Source: Alphaproteobacteria bacterium GM7ARS4
Lineage (GTDB): Bacteria; Pseudomonadota; Alphaproteobacteria; GM7ARS4
Assembly: GCA_014332745.1 (NCBI GenBank)
Contig: JACONL010000005.1
Location: 1-38,509, forward strand
Length of the DNA stretch: 38,509 nt
Direction of reading: 5' to 3'
How positions within the stretch are numbered: the first letter of the stretch is position 1; every line of letters begins with the position of its first letter. The notes below the pieces were generated by a model. It was given only the letters and a program-made list of their open reading frames with translations. It did no database searches and was not told the origin of the DNA. The translations under genes and the position numbers were made by a program. Shown piece after piece: positions 14,572-22,799 of the stretch.

Positions 14572-15910
14572 GATGGTGTGTGAGGGGAATTGTGGGAAAG
14601 CGATGGACAAAATGCCTCTTATCTTCGAGACACAATCTAAAAGAGAGAGAGACATGGTCTCCTACGTCTTGGCGTTTAAGGTTGTAGGCATGGGCATAGA
14701 GCCATGCGATGGCGTGGCTCTGGCCATAATCCACACGCGCCGTATAGGCAAGGTATCGTTGACAGAGTTTATCTTGTAGGACGTCACAGAGAGCAGCGCA
14801 GTGTTTTTTATGATGGGCAGACAAGGGAAAGGGCTTATGGTCTCCTCTCCCATAGGCGTGGCAAAATTCATGCCATAGGCGGTGTTGAGCATTGATAGGC
14901 AGAGTGTCTATTTTGTTGAGGATTTCACAATAGCGGTGAGGGTTGTCGAGGTAAGACGACAACCCAAGAGCGCGTAGGATGGATTCTACATCTTCACGTT
15001 GATGGGCGGGGGCGAGGCAGTCGCGGACGTGGAGAATCATGTCGGCTTCGCGTATGTCCTCGATGGTGGCGCGGAAGGCGTCTATGAGTTGGGTTGGCAG
15101 GTCTGATATAAAGCCAACGGTGTCTACCAGCATCATCGTCTGTTCCATAGGCCTTTTTTTGCGTATCATACGCACGGTTGGGTCGAGAGTGACGAACAGC
15201 TGGTCTTTGATAGGGACGCGCGCATGTGTCAGCGTGCGAAACAGCGTTGACTTGCCAGCATTGGTATATCCTACGAGGGCAATGATGGGGTAACGTCGCC
15301 GTTGGCGTGCGACACGCTGGACGTGGCGTGTCTGCTGGATTTTTTTCAGTCGCTTCCCCAATTGTGCGATATGCTGGTCGATTTGCCTCCTGTCGCTTTC
15401 TTTTTGTCTTTCTCCCGGTCCTGACAAGGCAGAGACGCCGCCCCTTTGACGTTCAAGGTGCGTCCAGACTCGAACCAAACGGCTTTTTTGGTAGTGTAAT
15501 TCTGCCGATTGAACTTGTAGACGTCCTTCAAAACTACGGGCATGTTGAGCAAAAATATGCAAAATCAAGGCTGTCCGTTCTAAGACGCGACAACGCCAAT
15601 AACGCTCTAAGTTACGATGTTGGATGGCGGTCAGGGACGCATTGATGATGATACACCGAATATGGTGGCGCGCCATGATCTCGCCTAAGCGGTGCATGAT
15701 CCCTTTGCTCATGAAATAGCCACTTTCCATGTGGCGTAGCAGAATGATGTCCTCATGGAGGATTGTGACATTGCCCAATGCTCGTGTGAGCGCGCAAGCC
15801 TCTTGGAGGCGCATGGGGGCGTTTTCTCTTTCCTTTCTATGGACGCATGGGTGGATCACCATGCAACGTAGGGCGTCTTCTCGTATCCTTATGGGAGCTG
15901 GGTTACGCAT
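14513..15910 (-). CDS. hflX: GTPase HflX
   Basis: Ribosome-associated GTPase that splits stalled 70S ribosomes under stress. 465 aa from the ATG at 15910, which overlaps the preceding dat stop by 8 bp. The N-terminal HflX domain ends with a coiled segment and the glycine-rich motif QRGGVSALSGPGERQKESDR. The G domain has G1 GYTNAGKSTLF, G3 DTVGFISDLP and G4 NKID. The C-terminal 20 or so residues (after PLTHHLNERH) are not conserved and are read from DNA antisense to the dehydrogenase gene. In many alphaproteobacteria hfq sits just upstream; here there is no room for it. Confidence 0.95.
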   Translation of the reverse strand: MRNPAPIRIREDALRCMVIHPCVHRKERENAPMRLQEACALTRALGNVTILHEDIILLRHMESGYFMSKGIMHRLGEIMARHHIRCIIINASLTAIQHRNLERYWRCRVLERTALILHIFAQHARSFEGRLQVQSAELHYQKSRLVRVWTHLERQRGGVSALSGPGERQKESDRRQIDQHIAQLGKRLKKIQQTRHVQRVARQRRRYPIIALVGYTNAGKSTLFRTLTHARVPIKDQLFVTLDPTVRMIRKKRPMEQTMMLVDTVGFISDLPTQLIDAFRATIEDIREADMILHVRDCLAPAHQREDVESILRALGLSSYLDNPHRYCEILNKIDTLPINAQHRLWHEFCHAYGRGDHKPFPLSAHHKKHCAALCDVLQDKLCQRYLAYTARVDYGQSHAIAWLYAHAYNLKRQDVGDHVSLSFRLCLEDKRHFVHRFPTIPLTHHLNERHGPSLLFQGEKAVSD

Positions 15911-16751
15911 CAGAGGTGATATGCTCTTGATAGCGTTGGAAGAGACGTTGTATGACGTCCCCTTGCTGTGTCGTGTCGATGGCAACGCCGTCTATGTGGC
16001 TGATGGGTGCGATAAAGAGTGTCGTGCTGGTGGCGAACGCGCCTCGCGCGTCGGCAATATCCGCCTTGCTAAAAGCCTTTTCTTCGCAAGGAATGCCCAG
16101 CTGCCTACAGAGCGACAAGGTGACATGGCGCGCAACGCCATGGAGGATACGATGATCGGGAGGATGGGTTCGAACAACCCCCTTCTTATCGATAAGCCAT
16201 GCATTGGAGGATGCGCCTTCCGTGACGACACCCGTCTCCTCGTCCACAAACCATGCTTCATCAGCACCCTGCCTTTGTGCGTCATGTTTGCTGAGAACCG
16301 ATTTCACAAGGGCAATAGATTTAATATGGCAGTGACGCCATCTTGTGTCGGGGCGTGTCACAACCTTGATGGGGAGGCTTTTAGGGTTGGGGCTATAGAC
16401 AGGGATAATGACAACACTGAGACGCCCGTTGTCTTGCTCTTGCACATGGGTGCGAGAAAAACGATGCCCTCTTCCCACTTGAATATAGAGCGCGCCTTGC
16501 TGAAAGCGATTTTTTGCGATGACTTGCTGGCATAAGAGGTCTAAGACCTTGATAGGATAAGGAAGATGCAACGCTAACGCATGCATGGAGTGCTGTAGAC
16601 GCTCGTAATGTGCGTGTTTGTCTCGTAATCGTCCCTTATCGACCCATAGGACTTCATAGACGCCGTCAGCAAATTGATAACCACGCTCAAAAACCGATAC
16701 CTGTCCTTGATGTCGCCACACATAACGCCCTTGAACATAGAGGATACTCAT
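15903..16751 (-). CDS. dat: D-amino-acid aminotransferase (class IV PLP enzyme)
   Basis: Fold-type IV aminotransferase; D-alanine transaminases exchange amino groups between D-Ala and 2-oxoglutarate, providing D-Glu or recycling D-Ala for cell wall. 282 aa from the ATG at 16751, one base after the trkA stop. Seen: VFERGYQFADGVYEVLWVD (class IV N-terminal signature), HIKSIALVKSVLSKHDA with the probable PLP lysine, DEAWFVDEETGVVTEGASSN and the ILHGVARHVTL segment. Discrimination from branched-chain aminotransferase rests on overall similarity and the trkA neighbourhood, so substrate is moderately certain. An ATG at 16793 would overlap trkA and is less likely. Confidence 0.85.
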   Translation of the reverse strand: MSILYVQGRYVWRHQGQVSVFERGYQFADGVYEVLWVDKGRLRDKHAHYERLQHSMHALALHLPYPIKVLDLLCQQVIAKNRFQQGALYIQVGRGHRFSRTHVQEQDNGRLSVVIIPVYSPNPKSLPIKVVTRPDTRWRHCHIKSIALVKSVLSKHDAQRQGADEAWFVDEETGVVTEGASSNAWLIDKKGVVRTHPPDHRILHGVARHVTLSLCRQLGIPCEEKAFSKADIADARGAFATSTTLFIAPISHIDGVAIDTTQQGDVIQRLFQRYQEHITSDA

Positions 16752-16752
16752 A

Positions 16753-18132
16753 CTAAAAGAGTCTGAATTGTGCTGAAAAGAGTTTCTCCACATCCCTTAC
16801 CCAACGTTCAGGGGAAAAAAGTGTGATATGGTCGCCCGCCTTAATGGTCGTATCCTCATGGAGTGCTATTAAATCATTGCCACGCAGTAACGCCCCCATA
16901 TGGACATCTTTTGGCAAATGCACATCTTGCAGGCGCTTTCCCACAATGGATGATTTTTCCAAGACTTCGAGCTCGATAATCTCTCCTTCGGGGTCATTGA
17001 CGGTGTAGACGGACAGAATACGTCCGCGTCTCATATATTGTAAAATTTTAGAGATCGTAATGTCTCGCGGATTGACAACCGTATCGATGCCTAACTTCGT
17101 GACCATACCACTATAGACTTGGTTGCTAATCAATGCTGTGACATGCTCGCACCCGTAATGCTTTGCCAGTAATGTCGTAAGGATATTGTTTTCATTTTCT
17201 TCTGTCACAGCCACCATCGCTTGACATGCCTTGATATTCGCCTCGTGGAGCACTTGCGGTTCTAAGGCGTTTCCATTCATCACAATGGTATGGTCTAGGA
17301 TGGACGCTATGTATTGGGCGCGTGTTTCATTGCGCTCAATGACTTTTAAGCTGACATCATGGATACTTCCTTGAATATGGTGGGCAAGGGATAAGCCGAT
17401 ATTGCCTCCTCCGACAATGATAATTTGCCGTGTTCTGCTTGGATTATAGTTCATCCCGAGCAAGGCGTTCTCTACGTGACTTTTTTCCATCGCCATATAG
17501 ATTTCGTCCCCCTCCTCTAAGCGAAGGGATGACGTCAGGGGAAGGAGTTGCCCTCTACGACTGGCGCGCATCAGCACATAGCGCACATTGTCGATGCGTG
17601 TGCCAGAAAAGGCGTCTTCATCCCCTATTAGGGGATTATGTGCTTCGAGCCGTAGGCCAAGAATTGTCACTTGTCCCTGGGCGACTTCTAGGGAATCAAA
17701 GGCATCTGGGGTTTTAAGGCGGCGAAAAATGGAGAGGGCCACCTCGCTTTCGGGCGATATGACGACGTCGATGGCGTTTTTATTGTCGCGCCCGCGCACA
17801 TAGGCGCTTTCTTCATCGAGGTAGCCCACATCACGAATACGGGCTATTTTTGTTGGCACTTTGAAGAGGGTGTGCGCCATCTGGCATGCGAGGATATTGA
17901 CCTCGTCATAGGGCGTCACAGCAATAAACATATCGGCATTTTCCGCATCAGCGCGCTCCAACGTGTCTGGACGTGATGCGGGACCGCATACCACCTGTAA
18001 ATCCAACGCCTTTCCTATGCTGTCTGTTTTCTCTGGAGCATTATCGATGAGGACGACATTGCTGTTATGGAGGGATAAGTATCGGGCGATACTCTCTCCC
18101 ACATTGCCACCGCCACAAATAATGACCTTCAT
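16753..18132 (-). CDS. trkA: Trk system potassium transport regulatory protein TrkA
   Basis: Peripheral NAD(H)-binding subunit that gates the TrkH/TrkG potassium channel at the inner membrane. 459 aa with the doubled RCK arrangement: first Rossmann domain [20 protein letters not shown], second [19 protein letters not shown] at about 235, each followed by a TrkA-C regulatory region ([33 protein letters not shown]). ATG overlaps dusB stop by 4 bp. The membrane partner gene is not in this window. In alphaproteobacteria trkA normally follows ntrBC-ntrYX; here it follows dusB directly. Confidence 0.95.
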   Translation of the reverse strand: MKVIICGGGNVGESIARYLSLHNSNVVLIDNAPEKTDSIGKALDLQVVCGPASRPDTLERADAENADMFIAVTPYDEVNILACQMAHTLFKVPTKIARIRDVGYLDEESAYVRGRDNKNAIDVVISPESEVALSIFRRLKTPDAFDSLEVAQGQVTILGLRLEAHNPLIGDEDAFSGTRIDNVRYVLMRASRRGQLLPLTSSLRLEEGDEIYMAMEKSHVENALLGMNYNPSRTRQIIIVGGGNIGLSLAHHIQGSIHDVSLKVIERNETRAQYIASILDHTIVMNGNALEPQVLHEANIKACQAMVAVTEENENNILTTLLAKHYGCEHVTALISNQVYSGMVTKLGIDTVVNPRDITISKILQYMRRGRILSVYTVNDPEGEIIELEVLEKSSIVGKRLQDVHLPKDVHMGALLRGNDLIALHEDTTIKAGDHITLFSPERWVRDVEKLFSAQFRLF

Positions 18133-19127
18133 GCCTGTGTTTCCTCAAAGAAGAACTGCTTTATTTCTTGTAAAACATCCTGTGTGCCATGATAGGCGTT
18201 AATTTTTTTCCTAAAGGATGCGCTTCCTGATAAGCCCTGACTATACCAGCCAAGATGCTTTCTGGCGATTCGTATTCCTCTCTCGATGCCATAATGGCAC
18301 AAAATTGTATCAAAGTGATGTATGGCGATAGCGCCCCTTTCTTGTCTGCTCCTTGTGGGTGGCGTTGTCCCGTCTGTCAAAGCGTGACACACGTCATGGA
18401 TGAACCAAGGTCTGCCATAGCACCCGCGCCCTATCATAATGCCATCCGCATGCGATGTCTCGAACAGCATGCGCGCATCATCGAGCGTCATGACATCGCC
18501 ATTGGCAATGACGGGAATGGAGACGCGCTCTTTCACGCGGGCAATGAAATGCCAATCGGCACGGCCATGATAGAATTGACATCGCGTGCGCCCATGAATG
18601 GTGACCATACGGATGCCACACTCTTCGGCAATATGGGCGAGTTGAGGAGCGTTACGTGTGTTATCGTCCCATCCTGTGCGCATTTTCAAGGTTACGGGGA
18701 CATCCACGGCTTTGACAACAGCATCGATAATTTTCGTTGCGTTGCGTAGGTCGCGCATAAGGTGTGAGCCAGCATAGCCATTGACGACTTTCTTGACAGG
18801 ACACCCCATATTGATATCGATGAGCTGAGCGCCTCTGGCACTCACGATACGCGCTGCCTCTGCCATGACAGCATGGTCACATCCTGCTAATTGGACGGCA
18901 AGAGGCGCTTCCTCTTCACAATGGTCGCTACGATGAAAAGAGGACGGGATTCTTCGCACGGTGGCCTCGCTCGCAATCATCTCCGAAAAGACAAGGGCCG
19001 CGCCAAATGAACGCACACATCTCCTAAAAGGGCTATCGCTGACGCCAGAGAGAGGTGCTAGTAAAACATTGGATGTTAACCTCATCCCACCAATGGTGAG
19101 AGGCTTGACAAAAGAACGTCTCGTCAT
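18129..19127 (-). CDS. dusB: tRNA-dihydrouridine synthase B (NifR3 family)
   Basis: FMN enzyme reducing uridine to dihydrouridine in tRNA. 332 aa from the ATG at 19127, which overlaps the argG stop by 4 bp; a GTG at 19148 is the longer alternative. TIM-barrel motifs: [35 protein letters not shown] with catalytic Cys109, [35 protein letters not shown] and [11 protein letters not shown]. In free-living alphaproteobacteria this gene (nifR3) precedes ntrBC, a two-component system absent here. Confidence 0.95.
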   Translation of the reverse strand: MTRRSFVKPLTIGGMRLTSNVLLAPLSGVSDSPFRRCVRSFGAALVFSEMIASEATVRRIPSSFHRSDHCEEEAPLAVQLAGCDHAVMAEAARIVSARGAQLIDINMGCPVKKVVNGYAGSHLMRDLRNATKIIDAVVKAVDVPVTLKMRTGWDDNTRNAPQLAHIAEECGIRMVTIHGRTRCQFYHGRADWHFIARVKERVSIPVIANGDVMTLDDARMLFETSHADGIMIGRGCYGRPWFIHDVCHALTDGTTPPTRSRQERGAIAIHHFDTILCHYGIERGIRIARKHLGWYSQGLSGSASFRKKINAYHGTQDVLQEIKQFFFEETQA

Positions 19128-20374
19128 GTCTCTTTTGTGTTGCCACACAGAGCCTTGCGACGTTTAGAGGCAAGGACTCGAAGACGCAAGGCATGCAGGC
19201 GAATAAAGCCTTCCGCATCTCCTTGATGATAGACGTCATCGGACTCAAATGTCGCTAATGCTGTGTCATAGAGGCTATCATCCGATGTCCTTCCCTCCAC
19301 CATGACGTTCCCCTTGTAAAGACATAGACGCACGACACCATTGACGTATGTCTGGCTTTCATCAATCAATGCTTGCATCATAAGGCGTTCAGGGGAAAAC
19401 CATAGGCCGTTATAAATGCATGCGGCATAGCGTGGCATAAGCGATTCCTTGAGGTGAAGAGCCTCTCTGTCAAGGGTGATGCTTTCAAGTCCGCGATGGG
19501 CCGCCATGAGAACCGTGCCGCCCGGTGTCTCGTAGACACCTCGGGATTTCATGCCAATGAAACGATTTTCCACCATATCCACACGCCCTACCCCATGCTG
19601 TCCCGCCTTTTCGTTCAGGGCCGCCAAGAGTTGGGATGGGGAATAAGCCTTCCCGTTAAGCGTTACCGCATCCCCTTGGCGATACCCTATCTCTATCCTC
19701 TCTGCTTTATCGACAGCCATCGCTGGGCTTTTCGTGCGGAGATACATGGCGTCATCGGGTGCTTGCCACGGGTCCTCTAAAGCCTTCCCTTCATAAGAGA
19801 TATGTAAGAGATTGGCGTCCATAGAATAAGGCGGTTTATCTTCACTATCCTTTGCTATGGGAATGTGATGTTCTTGGGCGTAGCGTAAGAGATCCTCTCT
19901 GCTCGTTAAATCCCATTCTCGCCAAGGGGCAACGACATGGATATGGGGGTCGGTGGCGTAATATCCTAGCTCAAAACGAATCTGGTCATTGCCTTTGCCT
20001 GTTGCCCCATGGGCCACGGCATCAGCGCCTATCTTATGGGCAATCTCTATCTGGCGACGGGCGATAAGGGGACGGGCGATGGCTGTGCCTAGCATATAGA
20101 CGCCTTCATAGAGCGGATTGGCACGCAACATAGGAAAGACATAATCACGTGTGAAACGATCGCGCAAATCCTCGATGAAAATGTCTTTAACGCCTAAGGC
20201 AACAGCCTTTTCTCGTGCCTCCTCGACCTCCTCTCCTTGTCCTATATCGGCCGTGAATGTGGCCACCTCACACCCATAATGTTCTTGCAACCAGCGCAAA
20301 ATAACCGATGTGTCCAATCCCCCCGAATAAGCAAGGACGACTTTTTTTATCTGAGGGCGGGTGTTTGATGCCAT
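19124..20374 (-). CDS. argG: Argininosuccinate synthase
   Basis: ATP-dependent ligation of citrulline and aspartate, the penultimate step of arginine synthesis. 416 aa, full length. Motifs: [20 protein letters not shown] (ATP pyrophosphatase loop), [47 protein letters not shown], and [16 protein letters not shown]. The gene begins 3 bp after the ialB stop and overlaps dusB. argH and other arginine genes are not in the window, so whether the pathway is complete is unknown. Confidence 0.97.
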   Translation of the reverse strand: MASNTRPQIKKVVLAYSGGLDTSVILRWLQEHYGCEVATFTADIGQGEEVEEAREKAVALGVKDIFIEDLRDRFTRDYVFPMLRANPLYEGVYMLGTAIARPLIARRQIEIAHKIGADAVAHGATGKGNDQIRFELGYYATDPHIHVVAPWREWDLTSREDLLRYAQEHHIPIAKDSEDKPPYSMDANLLHISYEGKALEDPWQAPDDAMYLRTKSPAMAVDKAERIEIGYRQGDAVTLNGKAYSPSQLLAALNEKAGQHGVGRVDMVENRFIGMKSRGVYETPGGTVLMAAHRGLESITLDREALHLKESLMPRYAACIYNGLWFSPERLMMQALIDESQTYVNGVVRLCLYKGNVMVEGRTSDDSLYDTALATFESDDVYHQGDAEGFIRLHALRLRVLASKRRKALCGNTKET

Positions 20375-20377
20375 GAC

Positions 20378-20950
20378 TTAACGAGGACACGCCTGAATGG
20401 CCTCTCGCCATGCGGCCGAAAATCCTTTCAGGGAAAAGATGTCTCGTGTCTCTGTGCCTCGCCACGATACGGAGTCCACAATGGCCTCGAGCCCTTGACG
20501 GAAAGCAAGGATAATGGACGGGTCTTGGGCAGGGTCGAGAGAAAAGGCGACCTCACCTTTTGTGAGCCCTAAATCATATTCATTGTCATCGACGGCAAGA
20601 GCCGGATTCTCATGCTTTTTATAGGGATACCCAGATGTGTAGCTCACTTCGCCATTGGGCGCTTGTCGTGAAAAGGCGACAATAAGAAACACAGGACCTC
20701 GACGTTGATATTTTCCTTCTGAGCGCACGGGCTGTGTGGAGATATAACACACCTGATTACGCCCCGTACCGTCACTCCACGCATTCCAATCATTGAACGT
20801 TCCCAAGTGACGCACCGATGTCTGTCCATAGGCGCTATGCCACCCACCATAGGGGAAGAAGACGAAGCATAAAAAAGCCCCCCACGCTCCCCCCTTGAAA
20901 AAGAACAGCGTTTTTGCAAAAGCTGTCCTCGCACGCCGTGTGTTTGTCAT
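20378..20950 (-). CDS. Invasion-associated locus B (IalB) family secreted protein
   Basis: Periplasmic or surface protein related to the IalB family. 190 aa from the ATG at 20950; a TTG at 21022 would lie inside the predicted promoter and is rejected. Signal peptide: basic start NTRRARTAFAK, hydrophobic stretch around 17-38, likely cleavage near AYGQ. The mature part carries the family pattern: FNDWNAWSDGTGRNQVCYI, a KSEGKYQRRG-like segment, and the C-terminal GTETRDIFSLKGFSAAWRE followed by a second Cys in IQACPR; the two Cys probably form a disulfide. Bartonella IalB is linked to erythrocyte invasion, but homologues occur in free-living species, so no virulence role can be claimed. First gene of the argG-dusB-trkA-dat-hflX run. 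Confidence 0.85.
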   Translation of the reverse strand: MTNTRRARTAFAKTLFFFKGGAWGAFLCFVFFPYGGWHSAYGQTSVRHLGTFNDWNAWSDGTGRNQVCYISTQPVRSEGKYQRRGPVFLIVAFSRQAPNGEVSYTSGYPYKKHENPALAVDDNEYDLGLTKGEVAFSLDPAQDPSIILAFRQGLEAIVDSVSWRGTETRDIFSLKGFSAAWREAIQACPR

Positions 20951-20993
20951 GAGTCCACCCTTGTCCAGACGTCGTTGCTTGGTAACATGGCGT

Positions 20994-21022
20994 AAAATAG
21001 AGGCATTTTTCCACCATCGCAA
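20994..21022 (-). promoter_or_regulatory. Promoter for ialB-argG-dusB-trkA-dat-hflX
   Basis: Minus strand: TTGCGA (21022-21017), exactly 17 bases, TATTTT (20999-20994); four of six matches in each hexamer. Start point would fall near 20987, leaving a leader of about 37 nt before the ialB ATG at 20950, with GGTGG upstream of it. The only long gap ahead of this six-gene run. Confidence 0.5.
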
Positions 21023-21031
21023 TTCCTTTTA

Positions 21032-21040
21032 TGGTATAAG
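21032..21040 (+). promoter_or_regulatory. Extended -10 promoter for the tyrosine phosphatase gene
   Basis: Plus strand TGGTATAAG fits the extended -10 pattern TGnTATAAT with one mismatch. No -35 is evident, as allowed for extended -10 promoters. The predicted start point falls at or next to the ATG at 21047, implying a leaderless or nearly leaderless mRNA; no Shine-Dalgarno precedes the ATG. Confidence 0.45.
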
Positions 21041-21046
21041 AACGCC

Positions 21047-21550
21047 ATGGCCTATCGTATCCTCTTTATATGCACAGGAAATATCTGTCGCTCTCCTACG
21101 GCAGAGGTCATTATGCGTCATCTTATCAAAGAAGAAGGGAGAGAAAAGGATTTTTACGTTGATTCCGCCGGTCTCAGCGACTTTCATCAGGGAGCGCCTA
21201 TGGACACGCGTTCCGCCTCTGTCGCAGAAAAGTATGGTTATGATACGCGCCACAGGGCGCGCGCTGTCACGCCACAAGATTTTTTTACCCATCACGTCAT
21301 GTTTGCCATGACTCAAGAGCAACTGACGATATTGCATGCGACAAGAGACGCCATAGGCACAACAGCCACACCCCCTAAGGGGGCCGCGCCATGCGCGCCT
21401 ATACGTCTCTTCCTAGAGGCTCTGAGTCCAGACAAGCGCCCACAAGATGTGCCAGACCCCTACAATGGAGGCATGGACGGGTTCGAGCGCGTCTTTTCTC
21501 TCATCCACGCATGCTGTCTGTGCCATTGGGAGGCGCTCAAACAACGATGA
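21047..21550 (+). CDS. Low-molecular-weight protein tyrosine phosphatase
   Basis: Cytoplasmic cysteine phosphatase of the Wzb/Etp/arsenate-reductase-like fold. 167 aa. The P-loop CTGNICRS holds Cys9 and Arg15 (CX5R) right at the N-terminus; the general-acid loop is DPYNGG near residue 138. Both required elements are intact, so it should be active. Slightly longer than the usual 145-160 because of an insertion around residues 105-120 (TTATPPKGAAPCAP). Substrate unknown; no tyrosine kinase or polysaccharide genes lie nearby, although an ABC-2 permease follows 160 bp downstream on the same strand. Confidence 0.93.
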   Translation: MAYRILFICTGNICRSPTAEVIMRHLIKEEGREKDFYVDSAGLSDFHQGAPMDTRSASVAEKYGYDTRHRARAVTPQDFFTHHVMFAMTQEQLTILHATRDAIGTTATPPKGAAPCAPIRLFLEALSPDKRPQDVPDPYNGGMDGFERVFSLIHACCLCHWEALKQR

Positions 21551-21616
21551 CGTGGCCTATATGATGTTTGTGCGCGTTCAGTTGCCTGCGCCATCATCTC
21601 ACATGTCGTCATGTCT

Positions 21617-21644
21617 TTGTCATGACCAGAATTTTGCCTATAGT
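21617..21644 (+). promoter_or_regulatory. Promoter of the ABC-2 permease gene
   Basis: TTGTCA (21617-21622), 16 bases, TATAGT (21639-21644); five of six matches in each hexamer. Predicted start near 21651 and a leader of about 60 nt. The -10 sits inside a perfect 13-base palindrome and the -35 inside the palindrome GTCATGAC, which points to possible operator control. Confidence 0.55.
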
Positions 21645-21649
21645 ATAGG
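21637..21649 (+). repeat. Perfect palindrome over the permease promoter -10
   Basis: CCTATA-G-TATAGG, 13 bases, no mismatches, covering the -10 and the region just before the start point. Because it is symmetrical, it also presents TATACT, a good -10, on the minus strand. A second dyad ACATG-TCGT-CATGT (21601-21614) and the 8-base palindrome GTCATGAC (21619-21626) lie just upstream. Confidence 0.5.
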
Positions 21650-21709
21650 GCGAGTCGTGTCGACTTATCTCTCTGTGTCCTTTTTTGTTGTTCTTATGGA
21701 CTCTATCCC

Positions 21710-22489
21710 ATGGCGGTCAGCAGCTATTACGGGTTTGGCGTTTTCTGTTTTAAGGAAGTAAAGCGTTTTCTCAATGTCCCCGGACAGACGGTCTTTGCGC
21801 CCCTTATCAGTTCTCTCCTCTTCCTTATTGTCTTTACCTTTGCCCTCAAACGTTCGGTCTTGGTGATATATGACGTGCCTTATATCGCCTTTCTTGCCAG
21901 CGGTCTCTTGATGATGAGTATCACACAAAATGCTTTTGCCAATAGCTCCTCCTCTATTCTTCATACAAAAATTCTAGGCAATATAGGCGATATTTTGATG
22001 GTGCCTCTCCATGCCCATGAGATAGCCCTTGCCTACATCATCGGTGGTGTTGTTCGAGGTCTTCTCGTGGGGTGTACTAATGCCCTCCTCCTCTTATCCG
22101 TCATTGTCTATGTGGACGCCTTGCAGCTCCATATAGGGCTATTGCTTTACTATAGCGTCATGGGGTCATGTATGATGGCGTCCCTTGGCTTAATCATTGG
22201 TCTCTACGCCAACAAATTCGACCATATGTCGTCCATCAATAATTTCATTATCACGCCCGCCACGTTTTTATCTGGGACATTTTATGCTATCCAAGATTTG
22301 CCTATGGCCTTTCAGGTGATTGCTCGCCTCAATCCCCTCCATTATCTCATTGATGGCATGCGCTATAGCCTTGTGGGGTATTGTGATAGTTCTTTGGTGA
22401 TAGGCGTTGCGGTCACATCGCTTGTGACGTTGACTCTTGTCTTCTGTTCTTGTCTGATGCTGAGAAAAGGCTATAGAATTATGCCTTAG
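21710..22489 (+). CDS. ABC-2 type transporter permease
   Basis: Inner-membrane permease of the ABC-2 family (YadH/NodJ-like). 259 aa with about six hydrophobic segments, among them APLISSLLFLIVFTFAL, YIAFLASGLLMMSI, YIIGGVVRGLLVG, and VTSLVTLTLVFCSCL. The ABC-2 signature region appears late: FIITPATFLSGTFYAIQDLP followed by ARLNPLHYLIDGMRYSLVG. Such permeases export polysaccharides, lipids or drugs with a separate ATPase, which is not encoded in the window; the substrate is unknown. No Shine-Dalgarno stands out before the ATG. Ends 22 bp from the convergent acyP gene. Confidence 0.9.
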   Translation: MAVSSYYGFGVFCFKEVKRFLNVPGQTVFAPLISSLLFLIVFTFALKRSVLVIYDVPYIAFLASGLLMMSITQNAFANSSSSILHTKILGNIGDILMVPLHAHEIALAYIIGGVVRGLLVGCTNALLLLSVIVYVDALQLHIGLLLYYSVMGSCMMASLGLIIGLYANKFDHMSSINNFIITPATFLSGTFYAIQDLPMAFQVIARLNPLHYLIDGMRYSLVGYCDSSLVIGVAVTSLVTLTLVFCSCLMLRKGYRIMP

Positions 22490-22511
22490 CCCTCTTGGCG
22501 CGCCCTTCTGG

Positions 22512-22799
22512 TCAGCACTGAAAATCAGGCTTGCGGATAAAGGAGTCACCTATATCCTTGCCTTCATAGGGAAAACGTTCGACTTTCTTCACTTTGGCGA
22601 GGGGAGGTCCTTCTTCGGCGTCCAGACAGAGGGAGCACATGGCTTGCTGTTTGCCATGCAAGACAGCCTCGACAGTGCCATCGCTACGATTACGCACCCA
22701 TCCTGTCAACGCATGGGCGCGCGCCTTCGTGGTGAGCCAATCACGGAAACAGACTCCCTGAACACGCCCAGAAATAACGAGCCGCATGGCATGGGGCAT
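22512..22799 (-). CDS. acyP: Acylphosphatase
   Basis: Hydrolyses carboxyl-phosphate bonds such as acetyl phosphate or carbamoyl phosphate. 95 aa, the normal size. Motif GRVQGVCFRDW contains catalytic Arg19 and GWVRNRSDGTVEA the catalytic Asn37. The ATG at 22799 overlaps the pccA stop (TGATG) and has AAGGAG eight bases upstream; the GTG at 22802 is a less favoured alternative. Tight coupling to pccA suggests co-expression with the carboxylase; a functional link is speculative. Confidence 0.94.
   Translation of the reverse strand: MPHAMRLVISGRVQGVCFRDWLTTKARAHALTGWVRNRSDGTVEAVLHGKQQAMCSLCLDAEEGPPLAKVKKVERFPYEGKDIGDSFIRKPDFQC

Noticed and set aside
15729-16535. 268-codon open frame on the plus strand
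   Set aside because: Antisense to hflX and the aminotransferase gene, which both have strong family motifs; the translation has none.
21551-21709. Longest non-coding gap searched for a tRNA or small RNA
   Set aside because: No cloverleaf, no T-arm-like sequence and no terminator; only the permease promoter with its dyads is supported.
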